From an uncultured Bacteroidales bacterium (lineage in GTDB: Bacteria; Bacteroidota; Bacteroidia; Bacteroidales; UBA932), in the NCBI GenBank assembly GCA_945983015.1, contig CAMFSN010000083.1:1-6369 (forward strand): DNA of 6,369 bases. Reading direction: 5' to 3'. This document shows positions 1 through 5,920 of the stretch, in pieces; positions within the stretch are counted from its first letter, which is position 1; each line of letters begins with the position of its first letter. The position numbers and the translations under genes were made by a program. The notes beneath the pieces are model-generated. The model worked only from the letters and a program-made list of their open reading frames with translations, was not told where the DNA came from and did no database searches.

Positions 1-52
1 GGCGGTCACACGCTTTCCAGACGTGCCTCTTCAGCCACTCGAGCATCTTTCC
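1..52 (-). tRNA. tRNA-Ser (anticodon GGA), 5' part, cut by window edge
   Basis: Read on the minus strand from position 52 downwards, the sequence folds as the 5' part of a tRNA. It has a 7-nt acceptor strand GGAAAGA, then TG, a D arm with stem CTC/GAG around the loop GAGTGGCTGAA, one G, and an anticodon arm CACGT-CTGGAAA-GCGTG. The 7-nt loop puts GGA at positions 34-36 (plus-strand bases 16-18), which reads UCC serine codons. The last visible bases, TGACCGCC, would start the long variable arm expected of a class II tRNA-Ser. The rest of that arm, the T arm and the 3' acceptor strand lie left of the window. No mismatch is seen in the visible stems, apart from a T-G pair closing the anticodon loop, so the gene looks intact as far as it goes. 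Confidence 0.87.
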
Positions 53-62
53 AAAAGGATTT

Positions 63-93
63 GCAAGTTAAGCATTTTCCGTAAAATCTCAAA
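63..93 (-). promoter_or_regulatory. Possible promoter of tRNA-Ser
   Basis: On the minus strand a TTTG (90-93) is followed after 19 bases by TAACTTGC (63-70). This resembles the Bacteroidota sigma-ABfr pattern TTTG - about 20 bases - TAnnTTTG, with two mismatches in the -7 box. It would start transcription a few bases before the tRNA 5' end at 52. The spacing is good and the -7 match is imperfect, so this is a tentative call. Confidence 0.35.
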
Positions 94-289
94 AAATTAT
101 TTCAGCTTTATAATCCGGAGGGTAATGAACGTATATTCTAAATCTTTTAATTCCGGCTAAAAGTCGACCAAATTAGCTCTCAGTCGCGGGTGTTGGCGTT
201 GATTTTCTTTAGCCTCTTTGCCCTATTTTTCCCCTTCTGCCACTTTAGCTAAGCTTCTTCGCGCTTATGTATTGATGAGGAAAACGAGG

Positions 290-306
290 CATTCTGTGAC
301 AGAATG
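290..306. repeat. Perfect palindrome CATTCTGT-G-ACAGAATG
   Basis: Two 8-base arms are exact reverse complements around one central G. As RNA it would be a 7-bp stem with a 3-nt loop, and no T-run follows, so it does not look like a terminator. It lies about 55 bases upstream of the -7 box of the DUF4954 gene. The symmetry is that of a site for a dimeric DNA-binding regulator, but no regulator is encoded in the window, so the function is unknown. Confidence 0.5.
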
Positions 307-338
307 GGATTGAGAGAAAGTTAACTGATTATAGTATA

Positions 339-369
339 TGCAAATATGAAAAATAAGACTATATTTGCA
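339..369. repeat. Inverted repeat overlapping the DUF4954 promoter
   Basis: TGCAAATAT (339-347) and ATATTTGCA (361-369) are exact 9-base reverse complements separated by 13 bases. The right arm contains most of the TATATTTG -7 box at 360-367. The left arm read on the minus strand gives CATATTTG, one base from a second, divergent -7 box. It could be an operator, or a by-product of two back-to-back promoter boxes. Confidence 0.5.
360..367 (+). promoter_or_regulatory. -7 promoter box of the DUF4954 gene
   Basis: TATATTTG matches the Bacteroidota -7 consensus TAnnTTTG at every fixed position and is followed by C, as is common. Transcription would begin near 372-376, leaving a 5' leader of roughly 25-30 bases before the ATG at 402. 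The -33 element is poor: only an ATG-like trinucleotide at 338-340 sits at the expected 19-base spacing. Confidence 0.6.
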
Positions 370-401
370 GAACATACTGTTTTCAACTAATATACGTAAA
401 A

Positions 402-2384
402 ATGAAAACCTATAAACAACTCACGGCAGAGCAGATCTCTGCTCTCGAGGCACAGTCGTGCCGCTGCGACGATTGGTCCCAAGTGACCGTAGCAGAGGAT
501 TTCGATCCTAAATTCGTTCGCAATGTTAATTTTTCCGGTCAAGTCAGAATCGGTTCTTTCCAAAAAATCTTCACTCTCGCGGGAGGGATATGCAAGCATA
601 GCGGCATCTATCACGCCACTTTGCATAACGTGGTGGTCGGAGACGACTGTATGATAGAGCATATCCGAAATTACATAGCTAATTACATTATCGGAGACGG
701 CTCCTACATAGAGAACGTGACAGACCTCATCACTTATGGAGAGACCTCCTTTGGTAACGGAACCAAAGTCAGTGTACTGAATGAAACCGGAGGAAGAGAA
801 GTAGCCATACACGACCATCTTTCCTCGCACGAAGCATATATCACAGCGCTTTACAGGCACGACGCGCAGCTGATTGGCACCCTAGGAAAACTCGTGGATG
901 AGTATGTGCTCTCTGTCACTTCGGGGGTAGGACTGATTGGCCGAAATGTAGAAATAATGGATGCGATGCACATCGTAAACGTAAAGATAGGGGATTCGAC
1001 CAAGATAAAGGGAACTTCGCGCCTGCGTAACGGCAGCATCATCTCCTGCCCTGAAGCGCCCGTGAACATAGGTATGAATGTCATCGCAGATGATTTTATC
1101 ATCCAGAGCGGCTCGAGCATTACCGACGGGGTGAGTCTGAGCAGGTGTTTCGTAGGCCAATCCTGCTGCCTGGGCCACGGCTACAGCGCTTCCGATTCAC
1201 TTTTCTTCAGTAACTGCCAAGGAGAAAACGGAGAGGCCTGCGCCCTCTTTGCCGGCCCTTATACCGTCACCCATCATAAATCCACCCTGCTCATCGCGGG
1301 TATGTTCTCCTTTATGAATGCCGGGTCAGGTTCGAACCAAAGCAATCATATGTACAAACTCGGCCCTATTCATCAGGGCATATTCGAGAGGGGAGCCAAG
1401 ACCACTTCTGACTCCTATGTGCTGTATCCGGCTAAGATAGGAGCCTTCTCCCTGGTGATGGGAAGACATGTGAACAATCCGGACACCACCGACCTTCCAT
1501 TCTCTTATCTGATTGAACAGCAGGGAGTAACCTATATAGTCCCAGGAGTGAACCTCAAATCGGTGGGAACTATCCGCGACGTTAAGAAATGGCCTTCCAG
1601 AGATAAGAGAAAGGACCCGCATCGTCTCGATTTCATCAACTTCAATCACCTCAGCCCATTCACCGTACAAAAGATGTTCACGGGAATCGACTTGCTCGAA
1701 AAACTGCGTGAGGCTTCCGGTAACAAAGCTGACAACTATTACTATAAGAAGTCTATAATCCGAAACTCGGCCCTTCATAAAGGCATCAGATATTATCAGA
1801 CAGGTATAGTCAAATTCCTGGGCAACTCCTTCATCTCCAAGATAGAGGCTCTTAGAATTGACAGTGACGAGGCACTTCGCAGGGCCCTTCGCAAGGATTC
1901 TGACACGGGCTCCGGCACTTGGCTCGATATTTCAGGTCTAATCTGTCCGGCCTCTGAAGTCGAGCGTCTATGCAAGGATATCGCTTCAGGGAAAATCAGA
2001 CACATCACAGAACTGGGAGAACGATTCGAGGAGATGGCTCAAGCTTATTACCGTTACGAGTGGACCTGGGCCTACGATGCCATAGAACGCTACTTCGGAT
2101 ATGATCTCAGCACTATCACCCGCACTCAGGCCATCTCTTTGGTCAAGCAGTGGAAGAGTGCAGTGGTATCCCTGGACAAACTCATCTACGAAGATGCCGG
2201 CAAGGAGTTCGAACTGACATCGATGACAGGTTTCGGGGCCGATGGTGACAAGTCCCGTCGCGACGAGGATTTCGCTGCGGTTCGAGGAGGTGGTTTCGAG
2301 CAAAATCCTTTCGTGCTGGAAGTGCAGGATCACATCAGGCGTAAAAGCGAGCTGGGCGATAAGATAATCGCCAAACTTTCTTAA
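402..2384 (+). CDS. DUF4954 family protein, probable beta-helix protein of unknown role
   Basis: A 660-aa protein recognised by its overall sequence as the DUF4954 family of Bacteroidota; its biochemical function is not known to me. No signal peptide or membrane segment is visible, so it is probably cytoplasmic. Residues about 45-250 contain irregular hexapeptide-like turns with isoleucine, valine and glycine (for example VVVGDDCMIE near 77-86, YIIGDGSYIE near 95-104, VKIGDSTKIKG near 194-204). These resemble the left-handed beta-helix of sugar-nucleotide acyltransferases. The centre, about 249-360, looks the most constrained: CFVGQSCCLGHGYSASDS, then NCQGENGEAC, THHKST with adjacent histidines at 291-292, and NAGSGSNQSNH. 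The C-terminal third, about 420-660, is charged and probably helical and may be a separate domain. The ATG at 402 is chosen because it follows an A-rich tract and the predicted promoter, and the N-terminus MKTYKQLTAEQI is what I expect for this family. It stands alone and converges on the transporter gene. An acyltransferase-like activity is only an inference from the fold pattern. Confidence 0.9.
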   Translation: MKTYKQLTAEQISALEAQSCRCDDWSQVTVAEDFDPKFVRNVNFSGQVRIGSFQKIFTLAGGICKHSGIYHATLHNVVVGDDCMIEHIRNYIANYIIGDGSYIENVTDLITYGETSFGNGTKVSVLNETGGREVAIHDHLSSHEAYITALYRHDAQLIGTLGKLVDEYVLSVTSGVGLIGRNVEIMDAMHIVNVKIGDSTKIKGTSRLRNGSIISCPEAPVNIGMNVIADDFIIQSGSSITDGVSLSRCFVGQSCCLGHGYSASDSLFFSNCQGENGEACALFAGPYTVTHHKSTLLIAGMFSFMNAGSGSNQSNHMYKLGPIHQGIFERGAKTTSDSYVLYPAKIGAFSLVMGRHVNNPDTTDLPFSYLIEQQGVTYIVPGVNLKSVGTIRDVKKWPSRDKRKDPHRLDFINFNHLSPFTVQKMFTGIDLLEKLREASGNKADNYYYKKSIIRNSALHKGIRYYQTGIVKFLGNSFISKIEALRIDSDEALRRALRKDSDTGSGTWLDISGLICPASEVERLCKDIASGKIRHITELGERFEEMAQAYYRYEWTWAYDAIERYFGYDLSTITRTQAISLVKQWKSAVVSLDKLIYEDAGKEFELTSMTGFGADGDKSRRDEDFAAVRGGGFEQNPFVLEVQDHIRRKSELGDKIIAKLS

Positions 2385-2400
2385 ATGCAAGCCCGGAAGG

Positions 2401-2441
2401 CGGCGCAGCTGTTATAACAGGCCAATGCACCGGCTGTGCTG
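2401..2441. terminator. Hairpin between convergent genes, possible weak terminator
   Basis: Bases 2401-2410 can pair with 2432-2441 in a 10-bp stem that includes three G-T pairs, with a 21-base loop. The loop side includes the perfect 12-base palindrome CTGTTATAACAG (2409-2420), which could form a competing structure. The hairpin lies in the 102-bp gap where the DUF4954 and transporter transcripts meet, a sensible place for a bidirectional terminator. Neither strand shows a T-run after the stem, so an intrinsic terminator is not proven and termination may be by another route. Confidence 0.25.
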
Positions 2442-2486
2442 CTTCTCTGGACCTCGTGGAGTACCGGAGCTAAGGCACAAATCCGG

Positions 2487-4187
2487 CTAAGCCGCAGCAA
2501 GTGCCTGAGGGTCAAGGGCTTGGGAGATATTGATAAGATAATCTCCCATCCTTTCCAGTTCGGCTACTGCATCCAGATAGAGGGTGCTGGAGGAGTACTC
2601 TTCTTCTGTAAGTTTGCTATGTTCAATCCTCGAGTATTCCTCGTCCCTCAGACGGTCTCTAAGCCTGTTTATAGCTATCTCATCTTCCACTGCCTTAGCC
2701 AGGTTAAATTGCTTGGAGTCAGCGGATTTCTCAATGGCTTTCAAGTTTGAGTTCATCGTCTGGTAGGCATTCTCCAAAGCTGCCAGCATAGCCCTAAGGC
2801 CAATTTTCCTTTCAGGGCTTATCTTCCCTCCCATACTCTTTATCCTCTGTAGGATACGGCTGATGCACTCCCCGCTGTCGCCCAGGCTTTCAAGCTCGGA
2901 ATTGATTCTGTATAAGTCTTTTATGAGTTTGGCGGTACCCGCGCTCACTTCTTCTTCCGTAAGATTGCCCAGGAAATTCTTCACTTCTTTTTCTATCTTG
3001 TCAGAAATCTGTTCGTATTTAACCAGCCTGTCCCTGTGCTCTTCGAAGTCGCTGTTGTCAATGTTTTCTATGGCTCCTCTGATTATCTCTACCTCCTTGG
3101 AGGAGATGAGGGCAAAGTGTGAGGTCTCCATCAGAGCCATCTTAGCGCCGAGTTCAGGTGTAGCCACAGGACCTCCGCTGATGTAAACCAGATGCTCCTT
3201 TTGCTTCTGGGAAGACGCCTTTCTGTCAGGCAGAATTTTAGTTACTATCTGCTCGAGTTGAGGTATGAACCATATCAGAATCATAGTGTTGATGGTGTTG
3301 AACAGGGTGTGGAACATAGAAAGCCCCAGCAGAGGATTGAACTCTCCGATCAGCTCTATCACAGCCTTATCCAGAGCTATGAATGGTTTAAACAAGGCCA
3401 ATGCCCATATCACTCCGAAGAGATTGAAGAAGGTGTGAGTCAGTGCCGTTCGCTTTGCGTTTATGTTTCCCATCGCTGCTGCGATGTTTGCTGTTATGGT
3501 CGTGCCAATGTTCTCTCCCAAGACCATCGCTGCTCCCATTTCAAATGGTATCCAGCCTTCGTTGAGCATTATGAGCGTAATTGCCATTGTGGCGCTGGAG
3601 GATTGGAGTACGAGGGTGAGGATAGTTCCGAAGAGGACGAAGATCAGGATGCTTCCGAAGCCCCAGTTAGTCCAATTGGCAATGAATGATAGGACTTCCG
3701 GAGTGCTCTTAAGGTCTGGAACTGAGGATTTTATCAAAGACAGTCCGAGGAAGAGCAGGGAGAAACCTATGATGAACTCGCCTATGTTATGGTATTTGTC
3801 CTTTTTAAACTGCATCAGGACAAAGCCTAGCAGAAAGAGGGGGATGGAGAGTGCGGCGATGTCGAATTTGAAGCCCAGCAGGGAGATGATCCAGGCGGTG
3901 ACGGTCGTGCCGATATTGGCCCCCATAATGACGCCTATGGCCTGTTTCAGAGTCAGGAGTCCCGCACTTACAAAGCTGACTACCAGTACTGTAGTGGCAC
4001 TTGATGACTGAATGATGGCAGTTATGCCAAGTCCCGTAAGAACGCCCTTTAGCGGTTTTGAGGTCATAGCTCCGAGAAGGGAGCGAAGTTTGTTGCCCGC
4101 GGCTTTCTGAATTCCGGTGCTCATCATATTCATACCATATAGAAACATGGCCAATGCACCGAGTAAGGTAAAGATTTGTGCTATCAT
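2487..4187 (-). CDS. Na+/phosphate cotransporter family protein with C-terminal PhoU-like domain
   Basis: A 566-aa inner-membrane protein of the NptA/YjbB type of Na+/Pi cotransporters (NaPi-II related), expected to couple sodium entry to phosphate movement. The membrane half, about 1-315, holds the duplicated family signature: QSSSAT at 60-65 with GANIGTT at 89-95, and QSSSAT at 195-200 with GENIGTT at 224-230. Hydrophobic segments surround both. Residues about 345-560 are hydrophilic and helical and carry two PhoU-like marks, ELESLGDS near 431-438 and ELERMGDY near 543-550. This matches the common transporter-PhoU fusion, in which the soluble part is thought to adjust transport. Length is normal for the fusion and nothing is missing. 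The ATG at 4187 is preceded by the A-rich AATACGAAGAAA typical of the phylum. The gene is convergent with the DUF4954 gene and divergent from the trp leader. Whether it imports or exports phosphate cannot be told from sequence; bacterial relatives of both kinds are known. Confidence 0.93.
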   Translation of the reverse strand: MIAQIFTLLGALAMFLYGMNMMSTGIQKAAGNKLRSLLGAMTSKPLKGVLTGLGITAIIQSSSATTVLVVSFVSAGLLTLKQAIGVIMGANIGTTVTAWIISLLGFKFDIAALSIPLFLLGFVLMQFKKDKYHNIGEFIIGFSLLFLGLSLIKSSVPDLKSTPEVLSFIANWTNWGFGSILIFVLFGTILTLVLQSSSATMAITLIMLNEGWIPFEMGAAMVLGENIGTTITANIAAAMGNINAKRTALTHTFFNLFGVIWALALFKPFIALDKAVIELIGEFNPLLGLSMFHTLFNTINTMILIWFIPQLEQIVTKILPDRKASSQKQKEHLVYISGGPVATPELGAKMALMETSHFALISSKEVEIIRGAIENIDNSDFEEHRDRLVKYEQISDKIEKEVKNFLGNLTEEEVSAGTAKLIKDLYRINSELESLGDSGECISRILQRIKSMGGKISPERKIGLRAMLAALENAYQTMNSNLKAIEKSADSKQFNLAKAVEDEIAINRLRDRLRDEEYSRIEHSKLTEEEYSSSTLYLDAVAELERMGDYLINISQALDPQALAAA

Positions 4188-4206
4188 TTTCTTCGTATTT
4201 CACCCG

Positions 4207-4214
4207 CAAAGGTG
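4207..4214 (-). promoter_or_regulatory. Possible -7 box of the phosphate transporter gene
   Basis: The minus strand reads CACCTTTG followed by C, one base from the TAnnTTTG consensus, ending 20 bases before the ATG at 4187. No convincing TTG -33 element lies at the usual distance, so the call rests on the single box and its position. Confidence 0.35.
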
Positions 4215-4261
4215 GAATAAATCCTTCATTCAGAAAAGATTTCAAGGCTTGGGGATGTCGG

Positions 4262-4304
4262 AATTAACAGAGAATTGAAGTTAATTTAACAATCTTGTAA
4301 CAAG
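4262..4304. repeat. Cluster of short dyads in the transporter/trp intergenic region
   Basis: AATTAAC (4262-4268) and GTTAATT (4280-4286) are exact inverted repeats 11 bases apart. The second overlaps the palindrome GTTAA-T-TTAAC (4280-4290), and CTTGT-A-ACAAG (4294-4304) follows three bases later, covering the TTG proposed as the -33 element of the trp leader promoter. The region is AT-rich, so short dyads are partly expected by chance. If functional, they would be operator sites able to affect either divergent gene. Confidence 0.35.
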
Positions 4305-4328
4305 TATATATAATTTTTTCTACCTTTG
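4295..4328 (+). promoter_or_regulatory. Promoter of the trp leader and trpB
   Basis: TACCTTTG at 4321-4328 is a perfect TAnnTTTG -7 box followed by CA. A TTG at 4295-4297 lies 23 bases upstream, slightly longer than the usual spacing of about 19-21, so the -33 element is less certain. The start of transcription should fall near 4332-4336, almost on top of the leader ATG at 4337. Confidence 0.7.
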
Positions 4329-4336
4329 CATTAGCA

Positions 4337-4393
4337 ATGACGAGAATTAGCGCATATTGGTGGTGGTGCCCATACTTCTGTAACAAGTCGTAG
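4337..4393 (+). CDS. trpL: trp leader peptide with three tandem Trp codons
   Basis: An 18-codon ORF encodes MTRISAYWWWCPYFCNKS and ends in TAG at 4391-4393. Three consecutive TGG codons occupy 4358-4366, a run extremely unlikely by chance in so short an ORF. They sit between a promoter and an intrinsic terminator in front of a tryptophan synthase beta gene. The neighbouring codons include two Tyr (4355-4357 and 4373-4375), one Phe and two Cys. The peptide itself probably has no function: its translation would sense charged tRNA-Trp, with a ribosome stalling on the TGG run when tryptophan is short. No Shine-Dalgarno sequence precedes the ATG, and the predicted transcript begins within about five bases of it, so initiation may be leaderless. 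The symbol trpL is given by role, not by homology to the enterobacterial peptide. Confidence 0.9.
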   Translation: MTRISAYWWWCPYFCNKS

Positions 4394-4403
4394 GGGTTCA
4401 TAC

Positions 4404-4425
4404 CTGTGTGCATTATGATACACGG
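4404..4425 (+). promoter_or_regulatory. Candidate antiterminator hairpin
   Basis: CTGTGTG (4404-4410) pairs with TACACGG (4419-4425) as 7 bp with two G-U pairs and an 8-nt loop. Its 3' arm takes the first three bases (4423-4425) of the terminator's 5' arm, plus A4422 that could extend it, so the two stems cannot be complete at once. The overlap is short, so this hairpin may delay the terminator or act as a pause site rather than fully prevent it. Confidence 0.45.
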
Positions 4426-4460
4426 AGTTCAGCCGAATACGACTGGACTCCGTTTTTTGT
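4422..4460 (+). terminator. Intrinsic terminator of the trp attenuator
   Basis: CGGAGTTCAG (4423-4432) pairs with CTGGACTCCG (4443-4452) in a 10-bp stem with one G-U pair, extendable by A4422-T4453. The loop is 10 nt and six T's follow at 4453-4458. It lies between the leader stop codon and the trpB start, with no other gene to terminate, which identifies it as a regulatory terminator. Confidence 0.9.
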
Positions 4461-4483
4461 TTGACACTTTATTTATCTTACTT

Positions 4484-5854
4484 ATGAAAGAGAAAATACC
4501 TTACAAGATTTACCTCCAGGAGGATGAAATCCCAAGACAATGGTACAATGTCCGTGCAGATATGAAGAATAAGCCTGCACCGCTGCTTAACCCTGCCACC
4601 AAACAGGCCCTGAAAGCGGAGGATTTGGAAGCAATTTTCTGCAAAGAACTCATCAAGCAGGAATTGGATGACACTACGCGCTGGATAGATATTCCTGAGG
4701 AAGTGCTGGATTTTTATAAGATGTATCGCCCATCACCTCTGGTTCGGGCATATTTCCTCGAGAAAGCGCTTGGAACTCCTGCTCACATCTATTATAAGTT
4801 CGAAGGTGGGAATACCTCTGGCTCCCACAAGCTCAATTCTGCTATCGCTCAAGCGTATTATGCTAAAAAACAAGGGCTTAAGGGTGTTACCACAGAGACA
4901 GGAGCCGGACAGTGGGGAACTGCTCTAAGTATGGCTTGCGCTTACTTTGGCCTTGATTGCAAGGTCTTTATGGTGAAATGTTCCTATGAGCAGAAACCTT
5001 TCAGGCGTGAGGTGATGCGCACTTATGGAGCGCAGGTAACGCCGTCCCCAAGTACGAGCACGAAGATTGGCCGGAAAATATTGGAAGAATTCCCTGATAC
5101 TACCGGCTCTCTGGGCTGCGCCATTTCAGAGGCGGTGGAGGCGGCAACGAGCCAGGAGGGCTATCGCTATGTGCTGGGTTCAGTGCTGAATCAGGTCATG
5201 CTGCATCAGTCGGTGATAGGATTGGAGACGCAGGCGGCGCTGAAGAAGTACGACGTACATCCGGATATCATAATTGGCTGTGCCGGTGGTGGTTCGAACC
5301 TCGGCGGACTGGCTGCCCCGTTTATCGGAGAGATGTTGAGGGGCGAGGCGGATTATCGGATTATCGCCGTGGAGCCTGCCTCCTGCCCAAGTTTTACTCG
5401 CGGTAAGTTCGCATACGATTTCTGTGATACCGGCAGGATATGTCCATTGGCAAAGATGTATACTCTGGGCAGTCAGTTTATTCCATCTGCCAATCACGCC
5501 GGCGGCCTGCGTTTCCACGGTATGAGCGGCACCCTGTCTCAGCTCTATCACGATGCTCTCTTCGAGGCTCGCGCAGTGGAGCAAACCTCTGTGTTCGAGG
5601 CGGCAGAGATGTTCGCGCGCACCGAGGGTATTCTTCCAGCGCCTGAGAGCAGTCACGCCATCAGGGTGGCCATCGATGAGGCGCTCAGATGCAAGGAAAC
5701 AGCAGAGGCGAAGAATATCGTTTTTGGACTTACCGGAACGGGTTATTTTGATTTGGCGGCCTATCAGCAGTATAACGATGGCACGATGAGCGATTACATT
5801 CCTACAGACGAAGAGCTCCAGGCAGGTTTTGACCAGCTTCCTAAAGTGGAATAG
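4484..5854 (+). CDS. trpB: Tryptophan synthase beta chain, TrpB2 type (stand-alone)
   Basis: A 456-aa pyridoxal-phosphate enzyme that joins indole and L-serine to make L-tryptophan in the cytoplasm. The fold-type II landmarks are present: GSHKLNSA at 113-120 with K116 as the Schiff-base lysine, ETGAGQWG at 138-145 with E138 as the likely catalytic glutamate, GGGSN at 268-272 binding the cofactor phosphate, HAGGLRFHG at 338-346, PAPESSHA at 385-392 and GTGYFD near 418-423. The long N-terminus and the HAGGLR(F/Y)HG block mark the TrpB2 branch, which unlike TrpB1 often works without a standard TrpA partner. No trpA is seen on either side. The ATG at 4484 is chosen because it gives the normal length. 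An in-frame GTG at 4406 would run the protein through the terminator hairpin and is rejected. Expression should rise when charged tRNA-Trp is scarce, through the attenuator just upstream. Making tryptophan from free or salvaged indole is plausible, but a trpA elsewhere in the genome cannot be excluded. Confidence 0.95.
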   Translation: MKEKIPYKIYLQEDEIPRQWYNVRADMKNKPAPLLNPATKQALKAEDLEAIFCKELIKQELDDTTRWIDIPEEVLDFYKMYRPSPLVRAYFLEKALGTPAHIYYKFEGGNTSGSHKLNSAIAQAYYAKKQGLKGVTTETGAGQWGTALSMACAYFGLDCKVFMVKCSYEQKPFRREVMRTYGAQVTPSPSTSTKIGRKILEEFPDTTGSLGCAISEAVEAATSQEGYRYVLGSVLNQVMLHQSVIGLETQAALKKYDVHPDIIIGCAGGGSNLGGLAAPFIGEMLRGEADYRIIAVEPASCPSFTRGKFAYDFCDTGRICPLAKMYTLGSQFIPSANHAGGLRFHGMSGTLSQLYHDALFEARAVEQTSVFEAAEMFARTEGILPAPESSHAIRVAIDEALRCKETAEAKNIVFGLTGTGYFDLAAYQQYNDGTMSDYIPTDEELQAGFDQLPKVE

Positions 5855-5920
5855 CTCATCTTCACGGCTCTAAATCTGGAGAGTTTCAAAATATAAGACT
5901 AAAAATTGGCAAAAGTGAAG

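Larger units (their letters stand above)
94..401. other. Non-coding region upstream of the DUF4954 gene
   Basis: About 300 bases between the tRNA-Ser promoter region and the DUF4954 start carry no credible gene. The forward ORFs I found are only about 11-12 codons long, and the long minus-strand ORF that reaches into this stretch is a shadow of the DUF4954 gene. What it does hold is a perfect 17-base palindrome at 290-306, an inverted repeat at 339-369 and a -7 promoter box at 360-367, each listed separately. The first 200 bases are AT-rich with no other structure I can support. Confidence 0.6.
4337..4458 (+). promoter_or_regulatory. Tryptophan attenuator controlling trpB
   Basis: The transcribed leader combines the WWW leader ORF, a hairpin at 4404-4425 and an intrinsic terminator at 4422-4458, all before the trpB start at 4484. 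The positions fit ribosome-mediated attenuation. A ribosome stalled at 4358-4366 would cover RNA to about 4380 and leave the 4404-4425 hairpin free to form. A ribosome that reaches the stop codon at 4391-4393 would cover RNA to about 4405, disturb that hairpin and let the terminator form. No T-box sequence is visible that would suggest direct tRNA binding. The parts are seen in the sequence; the switching is inferred. Confidence 0.85.

Noticed and set aside
1..52. tRNA-Ser as an integration site for a mobile element
   Set aside because: No integrase, direct repeat of the tRNA end or other mobile gene is visible next to it within the window.
387..2390. Minus-strand ORFs opposite the DUF4954 gene (387-860, 851-1120, 882-1178, 1326-1778, 1796-2008, 1986-2390)
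   Set aside because: They lie entirely or almost entirely antisense to a well-supported gene and their translations resemble no protein family.
2409..2420. Perfect 12-base palindrome CTGTTATAACAG between the convergent genes
   Set aside because: A 12-base palindrome is expected about once or twice by chance in a window of this size, and no T-run follows; noted only as part of the possible terminator hairpin.
2436..4011. Plus-strand ORFs opposite the phosphate transporter gene (2436-2750, 2584-2766, 2863-3186, 3192-3689, 3463-4011)
   Set aside because: Antisense shadows of a transporter with clear duplicated QSSSAT signatures; low-complexity or unrecognisable translations.
3805..4245. Minus-strand 146-codon ORF overlapping the transporter 5' end in another frame
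   Set aside because: Its translation shows no family features and it overlaps the transporter's membrane segments throughout most of its length.
4337..4458. T-box or metabolite riboswitch as an explanation for the trpB leader
   Set aside because: No T-box consensus is visible and the leader ORF with three Trp codons explains the terminator more simply.
4406..4483. In-frame GTG extension of TrpB by 26 residues
   Set aside because: The extension runs through the attenuator terminator and has no similarity to TrpB2 N-termini; the ATG at 4484 gives the normal family length.
5180..5789. ORFs inside trpB in other frames (5180-5656 minus, 5440-5646 plus, 5553-5789 plus)
   Set aside because: Shadows of trpB, which is intact and carries all catalytic motifs.
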